64,000 bases of DNA, taken from positions 248,001 to 312,000 of the forward strand of contig NZ_JANZKX010000001.1 in NCBI RefSeq assembly GCF_027257975.1. The letters run 5' to 3'. This document shows positions 30,187 through 39,684 of the stretch, piece after piece (the first letter of the stretch is position 1; each line of letters begins with the position of its first letter). The notes beneath the pieces were generated by a model. It was not told the DNA's origin. It saw nothing but the letters and a program-made list of their open reading frames with translations, and did not search any database. Position numbers and translations under genes: made by a program. This DNA comes from Pelomonas sp. BJYL3 (GTDB lineage: Bacteria > Pseudomonadota > Gammaproteobacteria > Burkholderiales > Burkholderiaceae_C).

Positions 30187-31977
30187 TCACAGGTCCTCGG
30201 ACCCCAGCAGCATTTCCGAAATGCCCTTGCCCGCCTTGACCATGGGCCAGACGTTCTCGGTCGGATCGGTGCGCACATCCAGGAAGACGGTGCGGTCCTT
30301 CAGGCGCATGGCCTCGCGCAGCGCCGGCTCCACGTCGGCGGGATGCTCGACGAGGATGCCCACATGCCCATAGGCCTCCGCCAGCTTGACGAAGTTGGGC
30401 AGCGCATCCATGTAGCTGTGGGAGTAGCGGCCCTCGTAGTCGAGTTCCTGCCACTGCCGCACCATGCCCAGGTAGCGGTTGTTGAGGGAGACGATCTTGA
30501 CCGGCGTCTTGTACTGCTGGCAGGTCGAGAGCTCCTGGATGCACATCTGGATCGAGCCTTCGCCGGTGATGCAGAACACATCCGACTCCGGCTTGGCCAG
30601 CTTGATGCCCATGGCGTAGGGCAGGCCCACGCCCATGGTGCCCAGGCCGCCGGAATTGATCCAGCGGCGGGGCTCGTCGAACTTGTAGAACTGCGCCGCC
30701 CACATCTGGTGCTGGCCCACATCGGAGGTGATGTAGGTGTCGCGATCGCGGGTGAGGTTCCACAGGGTCTCGACGACCATCTGCGGCTTGATGACGTCGC
30801 TGTCGCGCTTGTAGGACAGGCAGTCCTTGCGGCGCCATTCGTTGATCTGGCTCCACCAGGCATTGATGGCGTTGCTGTCCGGGCGGGCCTGCGCTTCCTT
30901 GATCTGGTGGATCAGCTCCTGCAGGACGTCCTTGACGTCGCCGACGATGGGGATGTCCACGCGCACGCGCTTGGAGATCGACGAGGGGTCGATGTCCACA
31001 TGGATGATCTTGCGTTCGACCTGCGAGAAGTGCTTGGGGTTGCCGATCACGCGGTCATCGAAGCGGGCGCCCACGGCCAGCAGCACGTCGCAGTGCTGCA
31101 TGGTCATGTTGGCCTCGTAGGTGCCGTGCATGCCCAGCATGCCCAGGAAGCGCGGGTCGGTGCCGGGCATGGAGCCCAGGCCCATCAGGGTGTTGGTGCA
31201 GGGGTAGCCCAGCAGGTTGACCAGCTCGCGCAACTCGGCCGTGGCCTCGCCCAGGATGACGCCGCCGCCCGTGTAGATGTAGGGGCGCTTGGCGCTCATC
31301 AGCAGCTGGACGGCCTTGCGGATCTGCCCCGAATGCCCCTTCTTGACGGGGTTGTAGGAGCGCATCTCGACCGTGGCCGGGTAGCTGAAATGGGTCTTGT
31401 TGAGGGAGACGTCCTTGGGGATGTCCACCACCACGGGACCGGGGCGGCCGGTGCGGGCGATGTGGAAGGCCTTCTTGAGCGTGCTGGCCAGGTCGCGCAC
31501 GTCCTTCACCAGGAAGTTGTGCTTGACGATGGGGCGGGTGATGCCCACGGTGTCGCATTCCTGGAAGGCATCCAGGCCGATGGCGGGCGTGGGCACCTGG
31601 CCGGTCACGATCACCATGGGGATGGAGTCCATGTAGGCCGTCGCGATGCCGGTGATCGCGTTCGTGACGCCGGGACCGGAGGTCACCAGGGCCACGCCGA
31701 CTTCGCCGGTGGCGCGGGCATAGCCGTCAGCGGCATGCACGGCGGCCTGCTCGTGGCGCACCAGAACGTGTTGGATGGAGTCCTGTTTGTACAGCGCGTC
31801 GTAGATGTAGAGGACGGCGCCGCCCGGATAGCCCCAGAGGTACTTGACACCCTCTGCTTGCAGGCTACGGACCAGGATCTCGGAGCCATTGAGCTCCGAA
31901 GCGGAATGGGAAGAAGAATGCGGTTGTGCACGACCATCGGTCGCTGCACGTTTGACGTCCGCGGCAGACATATCCAT
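30187..31977 (-). CDS. ilvB: Acetolactate synthase large (catalytic) subunit
   Basis: This 596-residue ThDP enzyme condenses pyruvate (or 2-oxobutyrate plus pyruvate) in branched-chain amino acid synthesis. The N-terminal PYR domain has YPGGAVLYIYDAL and the catalytic Glu in VLVRHEQAAVHAADGYARATG. The central FAD domain holds GARFDDRVIG. The C-terminal ThDP motif runs from GEGSIQMCIQEL to NNRYLGMVRQWQ. ATG 31977 is preceded by AGAGG; an in-frame ATG at 32013 is less likely. Its leader contains a terminator-like hairpin (32064-32091). Confidence 0.95.
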   Translation of the reverse strand: MDMSAADVKRAATDGRAQPHSSSHSASELNGSEILVRSLQAEGVKYLWGYPGGAVLYIYDALYKQDSIQHVLVRHEQAAVHAADGYARATGEVGVALVTSGPGVTNAITGIATAYMDSIPMVIVTGQVPTPAIGLDAFQECDTVGITRPIVKHNFLVKDVRDLASTLKKAFHIARTGRPGPVVVDIPKDVSLNKTHFSYPATVEMRSYNPVKKGHSGQIRKAVQLLMSAKRPYIYTGGGVILGEATAELRELVNLLGYPCTNTLMGLGSMPGTDPRFLGMLGMHGTYEANMTMQHCDVLLAVGARFDDRVIGNPKHFSQVERKIIHVDIDPSSISKRVRVDIPIVGDVKDVLQELIHQIKEAQARPDSNAINAWWSQINEWRRKDCLSYKRDSDVIKPQMVVETLWNLTRDRDTYITSDVGQHQMWAAQFYKFDEPRRWINSGGLGTMGVGLPYAMGIKLAKPESDVFCITGEGSIQMCIQELSTCQQYKTPVKIVSLNNRYLGMVRQWQELDYEGRYSHSYMDALPNFVKLAEAYGHVGILVEHPADVEPALREAMRLKDRTVFLDVRTDPTENVWPMVKAGKGISEMLLGSEDL

Positions 31978-32063
31978 GTCGAACCTCTGTGAATTTCTCT
32001 GACGAAAAACCATCGGTGCTCCTCTTCACACCCTTGTGAGGCGGATTCGGAACGTGCGCGGTC

Positions 32064-32091
32064 AAAAAACTCGGCGCCCCGGTCGGGCACC
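32064..32091 (-). terminator. Terminator-like hairpin in the ilvB leader
   Basis: On the minus strand the stem GGTGCCC / GGGCGCC with loop GACC is followed by GAGTTTTTTG. It lies about 90 nt before the ilvB start and downstream of the predicted promoter, so it may attenuate ilvB. No leader peptide rich in Ile/Val/Leu codons precedes it. Confidence 0.5.
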
Positions 32092-32127
32092 AGCTTGAGA
32101 CCTTGGGAACTCATTGTGCGAAGCAAC

Positions 32128-32191
32128 ATTATGCATGGAATTGGCGCTCTGACTGGGGTCTGGACTCCAATTCCGGCCGCAGTGCCATAAT
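32128..32191. promoter_or_regulatory. Divergent promoters around a palindrome between ilvB and the sigma gene
   Basis: GGAATTGG (32137-32144) and CCAATTCC (32167-32174) form a perfect 8-bp inverted repeat 22 nt apart. A CATAAT box lies on each side: 32128-32133 on the minus strand (ilvB) and 32186-32191 on the plus strand (sigma factor). The palindrome covers the -35 regions of both, as an operator would. No regulator is identified. Confidence 0.45.
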
Positions 32192-32241
32192 CCGCGACGT
32201 TTTTCCCGCCGGCGCCCCGGCCCGGGCGCACTGGATCCATC

Positions 32242-32808
32242 TTGGCGACAGACAAAGAACTCAACGATTTCCTGAAGAGCGTCGACCGGCGGGCTTTCAA
32301 GCGCACCGTCTACATGGTCCGCGACGACGATGCCGCCCTGGACATCGTCCAGGACTCCATGATCCGCCTGGCCGAGAAGTATTTCGACCGCCCGGCGGCG
32401 GAACTGCCTCTGCTCTTCCAGCGCATCCTGTCCAATGCCACCATGGACTGGTTCCGGCGCCAGAAGGTCCGCAACGCCGTCATGTTCAATATGTCGGACG
32501 TCGAGGGCGCCGACCCTGACGACGACTTCGACCTGCTGGAAACCCTCACCAGCAGCAACGGTGGCCTGGGCACCCTCAGTGCGGCGGACGAGGTCTCGCG
32601 CAGCCAGATCCTCCAGGCCATCGATGCTGAGGTGAGCCAGCTGCCGACGCGTCAACGGGAAGCCTTCCTGCTGCGTTACTGGGAGGAGTTGGACGTCGCC
32701 GAGACGGCCAGCGTCATGGGTTGCTCGGAGGGAAGTGTGAAGACGCACTGCTCCCGGGCCGTTCACGCACTGGCAAAGGCGCTCAAAGGCAAGGGAATCA
32801 CACTATGA
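32242..32808 (+). CDS. ECF-type RNA polymerase sigma factor
   Basis: This 188-residue sigma factor has region 2 (DDAALDIVQDSMIRLAEKY... ATMDWFRRQKVRNAV) and region 4 (LPTRQREAFLLRYWEELDVAETASVMGCSEGSVKTHCSRAVHALAKAL). It is expected to direct polymerase to a small stress or envelope regulon. No ATG fits; the start is TTG at 32242, an unusual codon that may keep its level low. The stop overlaps the next gene's ATG (ATGA), so the DUF3619 protein is translationally coupled. No classical anti-sigma gene is adjacent. Confidence 0.88.
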   Translation: MATDKELNDFLKSVDRRAFKRTVYMVRDDDAALDIVQDSMIRLAEKYFDRPAAELPLLFQRILSNATMDWFRRQKVRNAVMFNMSDVEGADPDDDFDLLETLTSSNGGLGTLSAADEVSRSQILQAIDAEVSQLPTRQREAFLLRYWEELDVAETASVMGCSEGSVKTHCSRAVHALAKALKGKGITL

Positions 32809-33275
32809 ACAAGCACACGACGTCCACGCTGGACCCGGCTGTCGACGCCCGCGTTTCGGCCTATGGCAAGCGCCTGGCCGCCGGCCTGAGCCAGGCCAGC
32901 GACGAGCTGCCTGCCGACATCACCGAGCGCCTGCGCTTCGCGCGCGAGCAGGCCCTGCGCAAGGCCAAGGAAGCCCGCGCCGCCGAGCCGGTGACCGCCG
33001 AGCAGACCCTGCGCATGGGCAGCACCCTGGCCCTGCAGGGCGGTGATCGCCCGGCCCGCTGGTTCAAGCTGGCCTCCCTCACGCCCCTGCTCCTGCTGCT
33101 GGCCGGCCTGCTGCTGATCCAGCACAGCCAGTGGTACCAGCAGATCCTGGCCGCCGCCGAGGTGGACACCGCCATGCTGGCCAAGCCCCTGCCGCCCGCC
33201 GCCTACAGCGATCCGGGTTTCAAGGAATACCTGGATGAGAATCCGGACGAGCAACAAGAACGACACGAAGAGTGA
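32805..33275 (+). CDS. DUF3619 membrane protein, candidate anti-sigma factor
   Basis: This 156-residue protein has about 85 mostly charged helical residues at the N-terminus, one transmembrane helix at roughly 88-106 (FKLASLTPLLLLLAGLLLI), and about 50 residues beyond it. This is the layout of a single-pass anti-sigma factor: cytoplasmic sigma-binding part, membrane anchor, periplasmic sensor. It overlaps the sigma factor stop by four bases. No ZAS Cys/His signature is present. Family function is unknown; the anti-sigma role is my inference from position and topology. Confidence 0.75.
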   Translation: MNKHTTSTLDPAVDARVSAYGKRLAAGLSQASDELPADITERLRFAREQALRKAKEARAAEPVTAEQTLRMGSTLALQGGDRPARWFKLASLTPLLLLLAGLLLIQHSQWYQQILAAAEVDTAMLAKPLPPAAYSDPGFKEYLDENPDEQQERHEE

Positions 33276-33285
33276 CCGCCCGCCC

Positions 33286-34113
33286 ATGACGCCTGCGCTG
33301 AACGTCCGCCGCCCGCTCGCCCTACTGCTGATCCCGGCACTGCTGGGCACCGCCTACGCCCAGTCCAGCGATGCGCCCGCCGTGGCCGCCAGCGCCACGG
33401 CGCCCGCCTCGGCAGCCCTTCCCGTCCTGCCCCAGGCGCCCAAGCCCCTGCCCACCGCCAGCCTGGTGGGTGTGCAGCGCTGGGCCAGCCTCAGTCCCGC
33501 CCAGCAGGCGGTGCTGGCCCCCCTGGCGGATGAATGGGACGGCCTGGATACCGCCCGCAAGAGCAAGTGGCTGGAGATCGCCGCACGCTTCCACACCCTC
33601 ACACCCGAGCAGCAGGCCCGCCTGCGCGAGCGCATGATCGCCTGGACGCGCATGACCCCTGCGGAGCGCCAGCAGGCGCGGGTGGGCTTCCAGTCCAACC
33701 CCCAGCTGCGCGACGAGAAGCTGCAGTCGGAAAAGCTCCAGTCCAAGTGGGAGGCCTACCAGGCCCTCACACCTGAAGAGCGCCAGGCCCTGGCCCAGAA
33801 GGGCGCCGAGAAGGCGGCCCAGAAGCGCGCCGACCCCAAGGCCGCGGCCCAGGCCCAGAGGCCGCTGAGCGGCGCCAAGACCGATTTCGTGCCCCCGAAG
33901 CAGGCGGCCGCGCCGGTGGCTGTCGCGCCGTCCGTGCTGCAGGCCCGCCCGGGTGTCAGCACGGTGCTGATCACGCAGGGCGTGCCGCAGGCGGGCCGCC
34001 AGCTGCCCGGCCGACGCAAGCTGATCGTGGACCCGGCCCTGGTCGACCCCAAGACCCTGCTGCCCCGCGTTCCTCAGGCACCCGCCTCCGCGGCTTCCAC
34101 GCCCGCTCGCTGA
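33286..34113 (+). CDS. DUF3106 secreted protein
   Basis: This 275-residue protein has a signal peptide of about 25 residues (cleavage after A-Y-A). The DUF3106 domain is a helical stretch with repeated L-(S/T)-P-(A/E)-Q-Q motifs: LSPAQQAVLAPLADEWDGLD, LTPEQQARLRERM and MTPAERQQAR, followed by LTPEERQALA. A Pro/Ala-rich C-terminal region follows. The repeats recall periplasmic Spy/CpxP-like LTxxQ stress sensors. It follows the DUF3619 gene by 10 nt and precedes the RDD gene by 3 nt, so it belongs to the sigma operon. An in-frame ATG at 33235 overlaps the upstream gene and is less likely. Confidence 0.82.
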   Translation: MTPALNVRRPLALLLIPALLGTAYAQSSDAPAVAASATAPASAALPVLPQAPKPLPTASLVGVQRWASLSPAQQAVLAPLADEWDGLDTARKSKWLEIAARFHTLTPEQQARLRERMIAWTRMTPAERQQARVGFQSNPQLRDEKLQSEKLQSKWEAYQALTPEERQALAQKGAEKAAQKRADPKAAAQAQRPLSGAKTDFVPPKQAAAPVAVAPSVLQARPGVSTVLITQGVPQAGRQLPGRRKLIVDPALVDPKTLLPRVPQAPASAASTPAR

Positions 34114-34116
34114 GCC

Positions 34117-34632
34117 ATGGAAGCGCAGTTCCCCGGGCAGGCGCCCAGCCTGTGGCGCCGCATGGCGTCGTTTCTGTATGAAGGCGTGCTGCTGTTCGGC
34201 GTAACCTTCATCTCGGGCTATCTCTATGCCGCACTGACCCAGCAGCGCAGCGCGCTGATCGGCAAGGCAGGCCTGCAGGCCTTCGAGTTCGTGGTGCTGG
34301 GCATCTATTTCATCTGGTTCTGGACCCATGGCGGGCAGACCGTCGCGATGAAGGCCTGGCATCTGCGCGTGGTCGACGAGCACGGCGCCCCGCTCAGCCA
34401 GGGGCGTGCCCTCGCCCGCTACCTGCTGTCCTGGCTGTGGTTCCTGCCGGCCCTGGCCTCGGTTCATTTCGCCGAGCTGCACGGCGGAGGCGCCATCGCC
34501 GGCGCGCTGCTGGCCGGCGTGCTGGGCTATGTGCTGCTGGCGCGGCTGCATCCCTCGCGCCAGTTCCTGCATGACCTGCTGTGCCGGACCCGCGTGGTCA
34601 CGCAGCTACCGGCCGCGCGCAAGAAGCCATGA
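34117..34632 (+). CDS. RDD-family integral membrane protein
   Basis: This 171-residue protein has RDD features: R-R-M-A-S-F-L-Y-E in the first helix, then the T-V-A-M-K-A-W-H-L-R-V-V-D segment typical of the domain. Three to four transmembrane helices are predicted. Function of the family is poorly known; some members act in ion or solute transport. It is part of the sigma factor operon, and its stop overlaps the dgkA start (ATGA). Confidence 0.83.
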   Translation: MEAQFPGQAPSLWRRMASFLYEGVLLFGVTFISGYLYAALTQQRSALIGKAGLQAFEFVVLGIYFIWFWTHGGQTVAMKAWHLRVVDEHGAPLSQGRALARYLLSWLWFLPALASVHFAELHGGGAIAGALLAGVLGYVLLARLHPSRQFLHDLLCRTRVVTQLPAARKKP

Positions 34633-35006
34633 GCAATCCGCACAAGGGCCGCACCGGCCTGGACCGCCTCCTGCATGCGGCCGGCTATTCCTGGGCCGGC
34701 CTGAAAGCCGCCTACAGCGGCGAAAGCGCCTTCCGCCAGGAGGTGTGGCTCTGCGTGGTGGCCGTGCCCCTGGCCTTCTGGCTGGGGCAGGGCTGGGTGG
34801 AGCGCGCCCTGCTGCTGGGCTCGCTGCTGCTGGTGCTGATCGTCGAGCTGCTGAACTCCGGCATCGAGGCCGCCATCGACCGCGTGGGCTTCGAACTGCA
34901 CGATCTTTCCAAGCGCGCCAAGGACCTGGCCAGCGCTGCCGTGCTGCTGTCCCTGCTGCTATGCGCCGGGGTCTGGGGCGCCGCGGCCTGGCACCGCCTC
35001 TTCTGA
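34629..35006 (+). CDS. dgkA: Diacylglycerol kinase
   Basis: This 125-residue inner-membrane kinase phosphorylates diacylglycerol released by membrane-derived oligosaccharide and lipid turnover. The signature ELLNSGIEAAIDRVGFELHDLSKRAKDLASAAV is present, with three transmembrane helices. ATG 34629 overlaps the RDD stop. The longer in-frame start at 34581 lies inside the RDD gene and is not supported. Confidence 0.93.
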   Translation: MSNPHKGRTGLDRLLHAAGYSWAGLKAAYSGESAFRQEVWLCVVAVPLAFWLGQGWVERALLLGSLLLVLIVELLNSGIEAAIDRVGFELHDLSKRAKDLASAAVLLSLLLCAGVWGAAAWHRLF

Positions 35007-35025
35007 CAGGCCTTTCGCAATGACA

Positions 35026-35048
35026 AAGGGCGCCTCGAGGGCGCCCTT
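35026..35048. terminator. Convergent hairpin between dgkA and glnB
   Basis: The stem AAGGGCGCC / GGCGCCCTT is perfect and lies between the converging genes. There are no long T-tracts, so efficiency is uncertain. Confidence 0.5.
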
Positions 35049-35081
35049 AGCATTTGCACGTCGGCGTGGCAGGTCCGCCGG

Positions 35082-35474
<393 letters not shown>

Positions 35475-37508
35475 TCAGCCCGGAATCCTCTGCAGATCGG
35501 CCAGCCAGACGCTCGCCTCGCCGTCGCTGGGCGCCCGCCAGTCACCCCGCGGCGACAGCGATCCGCCACTGCCCACCTTGGGAGCGTTGGGCACGCAGCT
35601 GCGCTTGAACTGACTGCCCTGGAAGAAGCGTTTGACGAAGATGCCAAGCACCCTTTTGATTTCGGCAAGCTCGTATTCGTTGCGCTTCACATGCTCGCCG
35701 TCGGGCCATTCGCCCCGTTCCCGGTCGCCCCAGGCCTGCAGGGCCAGGAAGGCGATCTTGGCCGGCGCGAAGCCATGGCGCAGGGTGTAGAAGAGGTTGA
35801 AGTCCTGCAGCTCGTAGGGCCCGATGTGGCTCTCGGTGCTCTGCAGCGCCTGGCCCGGGACCAGCTCGGGGCTGATCTCGGTGGCGAGGATGTCCAGCAG
35901 GACCTCACGACCACTGTCATGGCCCAGCTGGTCGGTCTCGGCCACCCAGCGCACGAGGTACTGGATCAGCGTCTTGGGCACGCTGGCGTTCACGTTGTAG
36001 TGCGACATGTGGTCGCCCACGCCATAGGTGCACCAGCCCAGGGCCAGCTCGCTGAGGTCGCCCGTGCCCAGCACCAGGGCGCCCAGGTGGTTGGCGAGGC
36101 GGAAGAGATGGCTGGTGCGCTCGCCGGCCTGCACGTTCTCGAAGGTGACGTCGTAGACCGCCTGGCCCTCGGCATAGGGATGGCCCAGGTCCTGCAGCAT
36201 CTGCGTGCAGCTGGGACGGATGTCGATCTCACGCGCCTCGCAGCCGATGGCCTGCATGAGCCGCCAGGCCTGGTCCCGTGTGCGGGTGCTGGTGGCAAAG
36301 CCCGGCATGGTCACGCCGATGATGTGCTGGCGCGGCAGGCCCAGCTGATCCATGGCGCGGGCGGCCACGAGCAGCGCGTGCGTCGAGTCCAGCCCGCCCG
36401 AGACGCCCAGCACCAGCTTGCGGATGCCGCTGGACTCCAGGCGCTGCACCAGGGCCTGCACCTGGATGTTGAAGACTTCATGGCAGCGTTCGTCCCGGCG
36501 GCTCCGGTCGGCCGGCACATAGGGGAAGCGGTCCACGCGGCGGCGCAGCCCCAGGGCCTGCTCGCGCGGCGGGGCCAGCTCCAGGCCCACGCGGCGGAAG
36601 CCCTGCAGCTGCGCGGCGTGGCGGCGCACCGAAGTGCCGTAGCTGGTCTGGCGCATGCGCTCGCGGGCGAGGCGCTCCAGGTCCACGTCCGCGAAGATCA
36701 GCTGCGAGCCGCGGTGGTAGCGCTGCGACTCGGCCAGCAGGTCGCCGTTCTCGCTGATCAGGGCCTGGCCATCCCAGGCGAGATCGGTGCTGGACTCGCC
36801 TGCGCCCGCCGAGGTGTAGACATAGGCCGCCAGGCAGCGCGCCGCCTGCTGCGAAACCAGCTGGCGGCGATAGGCCGCCTTGCCCACGGTCACGTTGGAG
36901 GCCGAGAGGTTCACCAGCACCGTCGCACCGGCCAGGGCCGCATAGCTGGACGGCGGAATGGGCGTCCAGACGTCCTCGCAGATTTCGGCATGGATCACCA
37001 GGCCCGGCACGTCCTGCGCCTCGATCAGCACATCGCTGCCCACCGGTACGCGCTGGCCCAGCAGCTCGATCTCACGGCTCAGCAGCTCGTCGGCCGCATT
37101 GAACTGGCGGGCCTCGTAGAACTCGGCATAGTTGGGCAGATAGGTCTTGGGCCACACCGCCAGCAGGCGGCCCCGGTGCAGGGCCACCGCGCAATTGAAG
37201 AGCCGGTGCTCCAGGCGCAGCGGCAGGCCGACGATGGCGATGGGCGTCAGCGCCAGCGAGTGCTGCAGCAGCTCGGCCAGGGCCTCCTCGCAGGCGTCCA
37301 GCAGGGCGCGCTGATGGAAGAGGTCGTCGCAGCTGTAGGCCGAGAGACCCAGCTCCGGGAAGGCCACCACGGCCGCGCCGGCCTCGTGGGCCTGCTGCAT
37401 CAGCGCTGCCGTCTGCAGGGCATTGAAGGACGGGTCGGCGATACGGCACTGCGGCACGCCCACGGCAATGCGTGCCAGCTGATGGTTGTAGAGGTTGTGG
37501 AATTCCAT
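35475..37508 (-). CDS. nadE: Glutamine-dependent NAD+ synthetase
   Basis: This 677-residue two-domain enzyme makes NAD+ from deamido-NAD+, glutamine and ATP. The N-terminal nitrilase-type glutaminase has the catalytic Glu ([15 protein letters not shown]), Lys ([14 protein letters not shown]) and Cys ([13 protein letters not shown]). The C-terminal synthetase has the PP-loop motif [12 protein letters not shown] and [19 protein letters not shown] 37508 ([20 protein letters not shown]) matches the family start; a longer in-frame extension has no homology character. It is 54 nt upstream of glnB. Confidence 0.95.
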   Translation of the reverse strand: MEFHNLYNHQLARIAVGVPQCRIADPSFNALQTAALMQQAHEAGAAVVAFPELGLSAYSCDDLFHQRALLDACEEALAELLQHSLALTPIAIVGLPLRLEHRLFNCAVALHRGRLLAVWPKTYLPNYAEFYEARQFNAADELLSREIELLGQRVPVGSDVLIEAQDVPGLVIHAEICEDVWTPIPPSSYAALAGATVLVNLSASNVTVGKAAYRRQLVSQQAARCLAAYVYTSAGAGESSTDLAWDGQALISENGDLLAESQRYHRGSQLIFADVDLERLARERMRQTSYGTSVRRHAAQLQGFRRVGLELAPPREQALGLRRRVDRFPYVPADRSRRDERCHEVFNIQVQALVQRLESSGIRKLVLGVSGGLDSTHALLVAARAMDQLGLPRQHIIGVTMPGFATSTRTRDQAWRLMQAIGCEAREIDIRPSCTQMLQDLGHPYAEGQAVYDVTFENVQAGERTSHLFRLANHLGALVLGTGDLSELALGWCTYGVGDHMSHYNVNASVPKTLIQYLVRWVAETDQLGHDSGREVLLDILATEISPELVPGQALQSTESHIGPYELQDFNLFYTLRHGFAPAKIAFLALQAWGDRERGEWPDGEHVKRNEYELAEIKRVLGIFVKRFFQGSQFKRSCVPNAPKVGSGGSLSPRGDWRAPSDGEASVWLADLQRIPG

Positions 37509-37593
37509 GGCCTGCATCCTGCCATCATTTGCACGGGGTCCAAATCCCTCCGCAATGGCTGGCTGCGCCCCTCGCCCTAAGATCCCGCCCACG

Positions 37594-38769
37594 ATGAGCC
37601 CTCGACCGCCCCTGGAGGTCCGGATCGACGACGATCCCGGCCAGCTGCCCGCCCCCGCCTGGAATGCCCTGCTGGCCGCCAGCCCGCAGCCCACGCCCTT
37701 CATGCGCCTGGAGTACCTGCAGGCCCTGCACGATTCGCAATCGGCCGTCGAGCACAGCGGCTGGACGCCCCAGTTCTTCAGCGTCTGGGAGGGCCCCGTG
37801 CTCGTGGCCGCCTGCCCGGCCTACCTCAAGACGCATTCCTACGGCGAGTACGTGTTCGACTGGGCCTGGGCCGATGCCTACGCGCGGCACGGCCTGGCCT
37901 ACTACCCCAAGCTGCTGGTGGCCGTGCCCTTCACGCCCGTGCCCGGCAGCCGGCTGCTGGCACGCGACGAGGCCGCACGCCGCGTCCTGATCGAGGCCCT
38001 GCGTGCGCATGCCGAAGCCTTGAAGCTCTCCTCCGTCCATGTGCTGTTTCCGACGGCCGCGGAGCAGCAGGCGCTGGTCGACGCCGGCTGGCTGGGCCGC
38101 AGCGGCGTGCAGTTCCACTGGGAGGCCGGGGCGGCTCCACCGGCGAGCTTCGAGGCCTTCCTCGCCAGCCTGCAGCGGGACAAGCGCAAGAAGATCCAGC
38201 AGGAGCAGCGCCGCGTGCGCGAGGCGGGCGTGCGCTACCGGGCGCTGCTGGGCAAGGAGATCCGCGAGCAGGACTGGGACTTCTTCCACCGCTGCTACCG
38301 CCAGACCTACACCGAGCACCGCAGCACGCCCTACCTCAGCCGCGACTTCTTCCGCCGCATGGGGGCCGCCATGGCGCGGCACTGGCTGCTCTTCATCGCC
38401 GAGCTGGACGGCGAGCCCGTCGCCAGCTCCCTGATCGCCCTGGACCCCGAGCAGGGCGTGGCCTACGGCCGCTACTGGGGCAGCCTGGTCGACATCTCCT
38501 GTCTGCATTTCGACGCCTGCTACTACCAGCCCCTGGCTTGGTGCATGGCCCAGGGTTATCGGCGCTTCGAGGGCGGCGCCCAGGGCGAGCACAAGCTGGC
38601 GCGCGGCCTGATGCCGGTCGGCACGCAGTCGGCCCACTGGCTGGCCCATCCGGACTTCCGCGAGGCGGTGGCCGATTACCTGGACCGTGAAGGACCGGCC
38701 ATCGCGAGCTATGCCGAGGACCTGCGGGCCCACCAGCCCTTCAAGCACGCGCCTGCAGGCGAAGCCTAG
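37594..38769 (+). CDS. FemAB-like / GNAT-fold acyltransferase (DUF482)
   Basis: This 391-residue protein shows the DUF482 pattern: [21 protein letters not shown] near the N-terminus, [32 protein letters not shown] in the middle, and [17 protein letters not shown] at the C-terminus. The family is related to FemAB peptidoglycan aminoacyltransferases and GNAT enzymes; substrates are unknown. ATG 37594 is chosen; a longer reading would overlap nadE. It is transcribed divergently from nadE. Confidence 0.85.
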   Translation: MSPRPPLEVRIDDDPGQLPAPAWNALLAASPQPTPFMRLEYLQALHDSQSAVEHSGWTPQFFSVWEGPVLVAACPAYLKTHSYGEYVFDWAWADAYARHGLAYYPKLLVAVPFTPVPGSRLLARDEAARRVLIEALRAHAEALKLSSVHVLFPTAAEQQALVDAGWLGRSGVQFHWEAGAAPPASFEAFLASLQRDKRKKIQQEQRRVREAGVRYRALLGKEIREQDWDFFHRCYRQTYTEHRSTPYLSRDFFRRMGAAMARHWLLFIAELDGEPVASSLIALDPEQGVAYGRYWGSLVDISCLHFDACYYQPLAWCMAQGYRRFEGGAQGEHKLARGLMPVGTQSAHWLAHPDFREAVADYLDREGPAIASYAEDLRAHQPFKHAPAGEA

Positions 38770-38776
38770 ATGCATG

Positions 38777-38811
38777 AAAAACGCCGCCGGGGCCTGGGCC
38801 ATCGGCGGCGT
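38777..38811 (-). terminator. Terminator downstream of ppa
   Basis: On the minus strand the stem ACGCCGCC / GGCGGCGT is followed by TTTTTC. It lies 70 nt after the ppa stop and only 8 nt after the FemAB-like gene on the plus strand, so it may serve both. Confidence 0.65.
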
Positions 38812-38880
38812 CATCCGGGGGCGTCTTCCGGAGGGGGGGAGCCGACCGGGGGTCAGCTCTTGCCCTGCTCGGTTCCCGGC

Positions 38881-39420
38881 TTACTTCTGCTGGGCCTTGG
38901 CGTAGTTTTCCATGCCGGTCACGATCTCGGCCTTGGCGGACTCGGGGCCTTCCCAGCCCTGCACCTTGACCCACTTGCCGGCTTCCAGGTCCTTGTAGTG
39001 CTCGAAGAAGTGCTGGATGGCCTTCAGGCGCATCGGGTTGATGTCCTCGGGCTTGTTCCAGTGGTCGTAGATCGGCAGGATCTTGCTGGTGGGCACGGCC
39101 AGCAGCTTGGCGTCACCACCCGCTTCGTCGTCCATCTTCAGGACGCCGATGGGGCGGCAGGTCACCACCACGCCCGGGGTCAGGGCGAAGGGGGTGATCA
39201 CCAGCACGTCCACGGGGTCGCCGTCATCCGACAGCGTCTGGGGGATGTAGCCGTAGTTGCACGGGTAGTGCATGGCCGTGGTCATGAAGCGGTCCACGAA
39301 CAGGGCACCGCTTTCCTTGTCGACCTCGTACTTGATCGGGTCGGCGTTCATCGGGATCTCGATGATCACGTTGAATTGCTCAGGCGCCTTGGGGCCGGGG
39401 GTCACGTTGTGCAGGCTCAT
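38881..39420 (-). CDS. ppa: Inorganic pyrophosphatase (family I, soluble)
   Basis: This 179-residue cytoplasmic enzyme hydrolyses pyrophosphate to phosphate. The active-site signature [10 protein letters not shown] (with three Asp metal ligands) and the N-terminal [15 protein letters not shown] plus [12 protein letters not shown] are all present. ATG 39420 (MSLHNVTPG) is chosen because the upstream in-frame TTG is unlikely. The divergent neighbour is a membrane pyrophosphatase, so two PPi-hydrolysing enzymes sit back to back. Confidence 0.96.
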   Translation of the reverse strand: MSLHNVTPGPKAPEQFNVIIEIPMNADPIKYEVDKESGALFVDRFMTTAMHYPCNYGYIPQTLSDDGDPVDVLVITPFALTPGVVVTCRPIGVLKMDDEAGGDAKLLAVPTSKILPIYDHWNKPEDINPMRLKAIQHFFEHYKDLEAGKWVKVQGWEGPESAKAEIVTGMENYAKAQQK

Positions 39421-39684
39421 GGTCTTATGGGTAGTCAACGAAAGGGGTCCGCGCTCGCGTCACGGGGAAACCCGGATTCTAGCGGCGCCCCTGATCTCAG
39501 CCTGACACAGGCCCCTGCCTGCCCCTGTTTGAGCGTCAAGGGAATTCTGGCAACCACTGGTAAACGATCAATCTTTCGGCACTTCCGCTCGCATAGCATG
39601 GCCCGACGGACCTGTTGAACGGCGTGCAGGACTGACGTTGAGAAGCAGGCGTCTTTTTCAAACGGCAGAGACAACGAAGGAGAC

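Noticed and set aside
31978-32127. Leader peptide for ilvB (frame starting MLLRTMSS)
   Set aside because: It lacks a run of Ile, Val or Leu codons near the hairpin and continues as a long open frame into ilvB, so it does not fit a classic leader.
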